This document shows positions 57,545-64,000 of a stretch of 64,000 bases of DNA, in pieces. Made by a program: the position numbers and the translations under genes. How positions within the stretch are numbered: position 1 is the first letter of the stretch; each line of letters opens with the position of its first letter. Below the pieces are notes generated by a model, which had not been told where the DNA came from, made no database searches, and was given only the letters and a program-made list of their open reading frames with translations. The stretch is from Dicyema japonicum (Eukaryota; Dicyemida; Rhombozoa; Dicyemidae): the NCBI GenBank assembly GCA_011109175.1, contig RDEW01000010.1, positions 248,001 to 312,000 on the forward strand. The letters are read 5' to 3'.

Positions 57545-57790
57545 CCTATTAGTGTGGTGTCATGTGATCCACCTGTCCAGGTGGCGCTCAGTGCCTGGTC
57601 AGCACGAAAAATGATCATTTGCTCTCCCCCACTCCACTGGAGGTTTTTCCACAACTGCAAGTATGGACGTCTTGTACTTTTTATGTTGATTCCGGATGGA
57701 CTCTGTTTCTGTCAAGTGGAAACTGGATACACTTAATTAGTTGTTTACTTTAACTTCTTTCTCGGTTAACAAACAAATAATAAATAAATT
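57545..57790 (+). mobile_element. Short LINE A derivative (~245 bp)
   Basis: LINE A leader ('GTGGTGTCATGTGATCCACC', 'ATCATTTGCTC') joined, with almost nothing between, to a LINE A tail ('CACTTAATTAGTTG', A/T-rich end). Leader stems TGATC/GATCA, CCACC/GGTGG and GTGC/GCAC are all intact. SINE-sized, no coding. Confidence 0.7.
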
Positions 57791-57839
57791 TCTTACTTAG
57801 CTAATTAATATTTATTTATCAAAAACACAAAAATCAATC

Positions 57840-58480
57840 AAAAATGATCTCCGTCGACATAATCGATCTTCGTACTCTATCACGATTGTAACAGAGTGCT
57901 AAAGTCTGTGGCCAACCAGCATCGTCTTGCATGCTCGTGTCCGCCGCCAACCATGGGAGCGGAGCGTGGCTGGATGCACTCCCGTGTTCCTCCTTGGGGA
58001 CCTTTTTGGACGATGACTGTATTCGGATTGGGATCGCACAACGCCTGGGAGTTAATGTTTGCGTCGAACCAATGTCATTGTAGAGGGATCGTCGATGCCA
58101 AAGGGCTGCATCCGTTTTGTGCAAAAGGAGTGCGGGCAGAGCACTGCTATGAACAACATTGTCATGCGAGCTCTTGAAGCGGCAGGCTTCCCGGCAGTAC
58201 TGGAGCCTGTGGGATTGGACCGCGGAGATGAGAAAAGACCGGGTGGGTTAACTATCTTTCCGTTCACCGAGGAAAAATCGTTCCTATGGGACTGCACTGT
58301 TGTGGATTCTTTCTCGAACTCAATGACTCAGTTCGGCTCAGTCTGCTGAATCGGCAGCCGATCTGCCGAGTAAATCAAGATTAAAAAATATGGCGAAATT
58401 GGAGACCGCTACCGTTTTGTACCGGTAGCAATCGAGACGTCTGGTGCGGCCGGAAGTATTACAGCCTCTTTCTTAAAGGA
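57840..58480 (+). mobile_element. RLE-LINE fragment
   Basis: Second copy of the 34-kb domain: 'SVANQHRLACS', 'WLDALP'-like, zinc knuckle, 'KRPGGLTIFPFTEEKS' (the D of RPD is replaced by G here) and 'WDCTVVDSFSNS', then 'KKYGEIGDRYRFV'. Frameshifts. Just beyond it (58501-58543) a short 'CCCACTTTCATAT' motif occurs twice. Confidence 0.8.
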
Positions 58481-58574
58481 AATCGGGGGAAAATTGTACC
58501 CACTTTCATATAAAGAGGTACATCCGGACCCACTTTCATATTCTCTTGAGGAGGCTCGAATAGTCTTCCAAACT

Positions 58575-59610
58575 TTTACAATGGATCTATTTTTGTCAAA
58601 AGATAAGAGAACGTGCTTCCATCTAGATATCTGTGCCTTGAGCTCCCTTTTTTTATTTCATTAATCAAAGACCTCAGCCTGAGCTTGTCCTCAGTAGTTA
58701 ATCGGTCAGACTTTTTTAATTGGTTTCTTTCCTTGATTAATGCAGATCTGCCATATCCTCTAGCGTAGTTAAGGTGGTATTTAGGCACAGATAGTGCCGT
58801 TTACATAAGCTACTGCATCCAGATACTGCAGTGAGCTCTCAATAGGTATAGGAAAAGTTTACAGTCTGCACGTTTGTGGTTGAATTGCTCTGGAAATTTT
58901 TTCCCAGTTTAATTTTCTCTATTGATCTTCAGAAGAATAGCTTTTTAGACACTTATTGAGTTGTAAGTGACTGACCATGCCGATATTGCAGCCAAGTCGG
59001 GAGAACAAAGCGTGATGCTTGGAGAAGTTAGTTGGTCTGACTCCCTGAAGGGGGTTCTCGTATCTTTTGACGAGTAATTCATGACCGTGAAAAGATCTGT
59101 CTGCCGTTCAAGGAAGCCAAAGTGGATAATTTTGGTATAGCGTAGTGCTTCGGGCAAAAACCAGATGGAGGCATGTAGATGTTCCCAAAGGTAATTTTCC
59201 ATTTGTTATAAGTGAAATTGAGTTGATTTCAGTAACATTGTCGTCTTCCAAGATATTCTTCACCACTGAAAGATTTCCATACATTAAAGATCTTTCCGAT
59301 ATAAAATGAGTCTTCTTACGGTTAGTCCTTATTGACTTGTATCAAGTAAACAGCGGGGTAAGACTATTTAATGGGAGTTTCGTCTTTTCTATAAAAGCCA
59401 CATTGATCTTCAGCTCGGCCAAGAGAGAACGGAGTCACAATACTTTGCCGCTTATTCCATTGACGTTTAGCTGTAGAATTGTGGTCTATCTCTTGGGATG
59501 GGCTAAGGGTTCATTGCGGGTAGTCGAAGCTGAAAGTGCGTGCCACCAGGGAAAAAGTATCCTCGAGGTATGTGTTAATGGTTCAATTCGGAGTATCCGT
59601 TACCAATACT
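58575..59610 (-). mobile_element. LINE A-like endonuclease-domain fragment
   Basis: From 59.6 kb down: 'LNVNGISGKVLDLRSLLAEL' (endonuclease start), 'ENYLWEHLHASIWFLPEA', 'PSITLCSPDLAAISAWSV', then the basic linker 'LIKERNQLKKSDRLTTE'. A decayed 'NP(stop)P' precedes the start where the 2A motif should be. No RT follows. Confidence 0.65.
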
Positions 59611-59791
59611 TAAAGAATTGGTGAACCAGATAACGCCACGCCAAAAATTAAAATTGTTCTGATAGTTTTGATTGTTGCATTTAAATAATAGAAATTAAAA
59701 CTAATAAATTTTAAAATTAAAAGATTGAGTATTTATTTTAATTTTAATTTGATCCTCGTTTTATTCTGATAGCCTATTTGGATAATTTTGA

Positions 59792-60360
59792 ATGTCGGCG
59801 ATATTAAGAAGAATTATGAATCCAACTTATTTTGCTGGGCTCTGCCGAGTTAATTGTTCCAGGCTGACCTATTCACGGTCGTTGTATTCCCATTCTCAGT
59901 CGCTTGTCTATCGAACTGGATTTATAACTATGAGAAGAAACTTTTCTAGTCAAAACAACAGCAATACACTCATACAGCGATTCAAATCTCTTTTTAAACG
60001 ATATGGCAAAATTGTGGGTGGTTCACTTCTCCCTTAGTATTTTCTGGGCCTTTTTTGCCTACCTAATTTATACCAGGTTTTTCGTGAAATTGATTTTAGT
60101 GGATTTGATGTTTTCTCCTTCATTTCAAAGCTGAATCCCCTTCATACATTGAAGAACTAATAAACAAGCCTGGGGTTGGAGTTGGGGCCAATACCTATCT
60201 TATTTACAAGTTGCTCACACCTCTGAGATATTTGGCCACCATTGGGATTACTCGTTCTGTTGTTAAGATCTCCATTAAGGGGAATTATGAAGCCCATTCC
60301 AAAGGAAGAAAGAATAACCAATTTATTAAGGAAAAGGCAAAAAGTAAACTTAAAAGTTAA
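59792..60360 (+). CDS. FAM210-like (DUF1279) mitochondrial membrane protein
   Basis: FAM210 proteins are mitochondrial inner-membrane proteins. The N-terminus is Arg/Ser-rich ('RNFSSQNN'), like a presequence. 'FKSLFKRYGKI' begins DUF1279; a TM segment ('FWAFFAYLIYT' in one frame, then 'SGFDVFSF' across a 23-nt intron at about 60079-60101) follows, and the C-terminal exon reads 'GANTYLIYKLLTPLRYLATI'. Exon 1 (59792-60013) and the last segment (about 60130-60360) are certain. The middle needs either a 24-nt intron at 60014-60037 or two one-base corrections (near 60036 and 60130) to match the family best. It lies only 80 bp upstream of PRPF18 on the same strand. Confidence 0.8.
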
Positions 60361-60440
60361 TTTTTGTTTTTAATCATTTTAATAAATTTTGAATTAAAAT
60401 ATTTAATTAAGTTAAGTTTCAGTTATCTCTTGTGTTCTCA

Positions 60441-61580
60441 ATGACTGATGATCTACGAAAGCTTTTGGCCGAAAAGAGACAGCATTATGACTCCCTTTGC
60501 CAAGTAGTCACATGTTAATCATTTTAAGGGAACCAAAAAACGTTTCATGAAAAGATCTGAATTAATTACCATGAAAGTTTTGAACCTGAGAAATCCGAGA
60601 TCTTAATCAAGCCACAAGATGTGATTCTTGAAGCAGAAGTGAAGATCATCCCAAAAAACGAAGATGAAAGTCATCCCAAACCCTCAATGCCCCGTAAAGA
60701 TGTTATACGACTCCGCGAATTGAATGCCCCAATTTTGCTGTTTGGTGAGTGTGAATACGATGCCTTTTCTCGTTTGAGGAAACTGGAGATTGCTGAGCCC
60801 GATTTTAACGAAGTAGCCCTTTTCATTACCACAGAGCTACCAAAACGACTTCCGAGAGGCCATGGCGAGGGTTGACGAGGAATATCTCACGGAAAAGATA
60901 GGAACCGACGGAAAGGCCAGCGGACGAGGGAAGCCATCCCAGTCAGGGACCACACATAACATTGACTACTTTTTGGTAATATAAGTAGTATTAATTTGTA
61001 GCGGATGAAGGAATCCTTACCCACGAGAAGGGGAGAACCTTTAGACATAAACCAGTCAAAACTGGTGGCGGATTATTTGCAGGTAGGACTCTGCCATTAC
61101 TACAGTTCATTTTGAGGGGATGGACGGACCAACTCAACCGTCGTTCTGACTTGGAAAAGACGAGCACTGAAGGGAAGAAATTGAGGGCCATTCACAGACA
61201 GACTATTGAGTACCTCAGACCACTGTTCAAGATGTTGACGAACGAGACGCTGAATAAGGACATTTTGGACGGATTAGTGAGTGTGGTGAGGTTCTTGATT
61301 GAGCGGAACTATATAAAGGTTTGCTTAGTGCTTACCGCAGGCAAATGATGTTTACTTGGAGATTGCTATTGGAAACGCTCCATGGCCAATTGGAGTGACC
61401 ATGGTGGGGATTCACGCACGTCCTGGGAGAGAAAAAGTGTCTTCTAAGTATGTTGCCCACGTGCTCAATGATGAGACTCAAAGGAAGTTTCTACAGGCTG
61501 TTAAAAGACTGATTACTCAAAATCAGGAGTTGTTTCCCACTTTTCCTCACCGTAGTGTTAATTATATTAAGAAAACTTGA
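60441..61580 (+). CDS. PRPF18: Pre-mRNA-splicing factor 18 (PRPF18/Prp18), 7 exons
   Basis: Second-step splicing factor that stabilises exon alignment in the spliceosome. Exons 60441-60503, 60529-60576, 60600-60812, 60835-60975, 61002-61082, 61106-61318, 61341-61580; introns 25, 23, 22, 26, 23 and 22 nt, all in phase 0; 333 codons (human protein 342 residues). Matches: '[10 protein letters not shown]', the splicing-factor motif '[13 protein letters not shown]' with '[12 protein letters not shown]', '[15 protein letters not shown]', and the Prp18 domain ('[15 protein letters not shown]', '[11 protein letters not shown]', '[18 protein letters not shown]', '[16 protein letters not shown]'). The intron at 60577-60599 is the least certain. 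The perfect frame over seven exons is the strongest single proof of 22-26 nt introns here. Confidence 0.96.
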
Positions 61581-62723
61581 ATTGTTACTTTAAATCTTTT
61601 ATTTTTTGTGTTTTTGCTTATTTTGTCTAACAAAACCGTTGTCGCTCGCTTCATATTTAGTTGTCAGTAGATTCCTACGCAGTTACCTAGTTGGCCAAAT
61701 GATTTCTCTTCTTCTGGATGCTTCATTCACCTAACTTAGAAGACACTCATGTCTGGTTGGCACCTTCTTTTTATCTACTCCAGTGGATGGGTTCAGATAC
61801 CTGAAAAGGATATGATGCTGGGACTTATTACTCCGACCTGGGAAACTGGATAAAACTTATTTTGGGTATATTCAGGTTATTAAAAAACAGAACGATTTTT
61901 AGATGCTTAATAAATATTACGTGAAAAGCAAGCATATAGAAGAGCTTGGAGAGATTTCTTTTTTATTCGCAGTGTCTCTAATTTGTGATTTCCCATGCAA
62001 AAAAACAGTTATATCCATATCATGACAGAACTTTTCTTATTTTCTTGCTTAAGAATTTAAGACGAGATGTCAGGGTTCATGCAAGAGATATGTCATGCAC
62101 CAAGCCAAGTCCAATTGATAATAATGCGTTAATATTCTTTTGTGTTCATAATAATTATGACAGCTAAATTGATGTTAGTGATCATGTCAACATCGATATA
62201 AAGGAAAAAGTTTGAATCTCTTAAGTTAGAGTTGGTATTGTCTTTTTATCGACTTTTTCGTGGCGGGATTGATGAATTACGTCTTGGGCATGAAAAATAT
62301 CATCTCTGGAAACACTACCGAAGCGGGACGAAACCGAAGAGTTCGCTCGCTTTTGAGGTCACATTATTGATTCTTCTACTGGGTAGATGAGTTCGCTCGC
62401 CTCTAAAGATAACAATATTGATTTTTCCACTGGTGGAAGCAAGGTGATCCTCTTGGACCTCTTTTACTATTGACCACGTTATTCGGAAGATCTCGGCCAA
62501 CTAAATATATTGCACCTAGATGATGGAACGATTGAAGAAGACGTCTCGATATTTGACGATTCGAAATGGTTATTCCCGTTTTTGACATACTCGATGCAAT
62601 TAAAAATACTGAAAACAAATTATAAATGTTAGCTTTTCGCCGGACTAGTTCTCAATTGTTCGAAATCGCCTTGAATTCTTGTTTCCTTGTGCGAGGATAG
62701 TCGAAACGTTTGATACAGCTTAT
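61581..62723. other. Unassigned
   Basis: A plus open frame (61985-62167, 'NLRRDVRVHARDMSCTKPSP') and a repeated 'GAGTTCGCTCGC' (near 62338 and 62389) are present; neither is recognised. No conserved gene or RNA seen. Confidence 0.25.
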
Positions 62724-62773
62724 TACAGTGAAACTTCTCGATTAAAACAAGCGATTCGAGAGGTTTTACTGTA
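62724..62773. repeat. Minimal pogo-like MITE, 50 bp
   Basis: TACAGTGAAACTTCTCGATT...GATTCGAGAGGTTTTACTGTA: same terminal repeats as the 125-bp element at 53741, with almost no interior and TA on both sides. Confidence 0.75.
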
Positions 62774-62889
62774 TTCTGCAACTAAAATGCCATGAAAATT
62801 ATTTATGACGGTGGTCTATTACTATCTAGAATATTTATTGTTGGTCATACATTACCATGGATTGGATTTTTTTATTATCAATCGCATTT

Positions 62890-63070
62890 AAAATTAATGA
62901 AATCTTGGAAATTAAGTGTCTGTCCAACATTATTTAGTTGTGCAGCTTGATTTCACACAGTTGCGTATGGGGCAGAAGTCATGACATTTGTAACATTGGA
63001 TCTCGGTCTTCCTATACTACTCGGCATTGACTTTTGTAAAGCCAATTTTTAGCCCTAACGACTTTTTTAT
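62890..63070 (+). other. Possible retroelement protease-like remnant
   Basis: One frame reads 'YGAEVMTFVTLDLGLPILL' and 'GIDFCKANF', reminiscent of the C-terminal part of gypsy-type aspartic proteases. The catalytic Asp region is not visible, so weak. Confidence 0.3.
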
Positions 63071-63244
63071 GTCTTCAAAACGTCGAGAGTTTTAATTTTC
63101 CAGAAAATTTTCCATTAAGGTAATTTTTTAAGTTCTCATATTTCAACCCAAATGGGGACGTTCACTAAAGCAATCGACGTAGAGGGAAATTTGAATAGAA
63201 GATCCATTAACTTCACTTAATTGAGGCAGACTACCCACTCACTT

Positions 63245-63345
63245 ATTATTATTACCCCCAGGATCACTGGGTCAAAGAGAAAGAAATAAAAGTTCCCATC
63301 TAACTAAGTGATCCCAGACCGACAAAGGAGAGACGAGTCCGGCGG
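63245..63345 (-). mobile_element. LINE A tail
   Basis: Minus 'TGGGATCACTTAGTTAG' then 'TGATCCTGGGGGTAATAAT': tail only. Confidence 0.55.
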
Positions 63346-64000
63346 GTCGAGAATCCTGAACAGCTCTTCTCATTGAAACATGGTATCGGCTCAAAATTTC
63401 TGTATAATTGTAGAAATTTCGATAGTGTATGGAATAGAGGGCAGCTCGGTAAACTAGCCTCCTTTAAAATTTTCTGTTTTTATTCGATTAAAAAAGTTTT
63501 AATGGGCTGGATTTTGTGTTCTGGTCCAATTATCCTTATTGCAGTCTTCTCGATTGCGGATAGTTTCAATGAGGAGGATCGGATAGTTTCAACCCACTCT
63601 TAATTTTTTAATAGAAAATAACTAAATCAATTCATTTTAGTTAATTGACTATTACCATTTTTTTTACTTTTAATTTAAAAAACGAACTTTAATCATTTTA
63701 GTAATGTCTTTAGCACAATTAACCACATTATAAAATGCACTGAACAGACTAATAGCTTTAATCGCCAAAATAAATTCAGTAGACATATTGGTTTCTAAAA
63801 ACATGGTTATTGTGTAAAATAACTCATGTTATTATGTAAACTATGCTTAACGACAGTGAAGTGCTCGAAAAAGCACTTTGTAAACCTTCACATGTTGTTA
63901 AAGAAACATAAAATTTCCAATGGTAAGGATTTGTGATATGACATAGATCTTTCGACAACATTTAAATGAATCTGAAAATTAAATGAATCTGAAATTGGAA
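63346..64000. other. Unassigned window end
   Basis: A 76-codon plus open frame (63373-63603) with a hydrophobic stretch ('MGWILCSGPIILIAVFSIA') is not recognised. Near 63843 an ATG opens 'MLNDSEVLEKALCKPSHVV', and a possible 24-nt GT..AG intron lies at about 63923-63946, so a gene could start here and leave the window. Confidence 0.25.

Noticed and set aside
60577-60590. 14-nt intron in PRPF18
   Set aside because: Also frame-compatible, but the 23-nt alternative (60577-60599) fits the size of the other introns.
1-64000. CRISPR array, operon, prokaryotic or phage content
   Set aside because: No spaced direct repeats with unique spacers, no Shine-Dalgarno-led gene strings; all recognisable genes are eukaryotic or eukaryotic transposons.

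Overview
The window is eukaryotic, almost certainly metazoan, and AT-rich. It holds about ten cellular genes in a dense, mostly decayed bed of transposable elements. Its most distinctive property is intron size. When the cellular genes are read with GT..AG introns of only 21-29 nt, most become continuous full-length proteins: an SLC7 amino-acid transporter, malate dehydrogenase, PRPF18, a CXXC zinc-finger protein and others. About 31 such introns can be placed. To my knowledge the only animals reported with spliceosomal introns this short are dicyemid mesozoans, so a dicyemid is my best guess. That is inference, not proof. Ordinary gene finders with a 30-40 nt minimum intron would miss or shred nearly every gene here.

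Layout: 0.1-1.7 kb, intact SLC7-type transporter (-). 2-6.3 kb, remnants of an RLE-type LINE, a DDE transposase, an integrase element, LINE ORF1 and a SINE. 6.7-7.1 kb, TMEM256/DUF423 gene (-). 7.2-9.5 kb, a MULE DNA transposon with target-site duplication, inserted in a LINE. 9.5-17 kb, LINE fragments. 17.2-26.0 kb, a large inverted duplication (arms about 3.5 kb, spacer about 1.75 kb) with one intact and one decayed malate dehydrogenase. 26-34 kb, LINE and SINE fragments including a nearly full-length LINE with an N-terminal 2A-like motif. 34.2-35.5 kb, RLE-LINE. 35.6-36.1 kb, DPH4-like gene. 36.9-38.2 kb, SEC14/CRAL-TRIO-GOLD gene with frame breaks. 38.7-44 kb, LINE family B copies and chimeras. 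44.8-45.8 kb, Rubicon-homology/DEF8-like gene (-). 46-53 kb, a second inverted duplication carrying an orphan gene, with a CXXC gene between its arms. 53-59.6 kb, more LINEs, RLE-LINE and MITEs. 59.8-61.6 kb, FAM210-like and PRPF18 genes head to tail. 61.6-64 kb, unassigned sequence.

Family names used below: LINE A = 2A + AP-endonuclease + RT, ending near a '(T/C)GGGATCACnTAAtTAG' tail; LINE B = endonuclease + RT with an 'IYLEAALR...YADD' signature; family C = RT with a C-terminal nuclease-like domain; RLE-LINE = RT followed by a CCHC / 'KRPDG' restriction-like endonuclease. Nearly all copies are broken by stops and indels.

The cellular genes are housekeeping functions (membrane transport, central carbon metabolism, splicing, diphthamide synthesis, lipid transfer, vesicle trafficking, mitochondrial membrane proteins) and form no operon. 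All coordinates were read by eye. LINE boundaries are approximate; exon boundaries are exact where stated.
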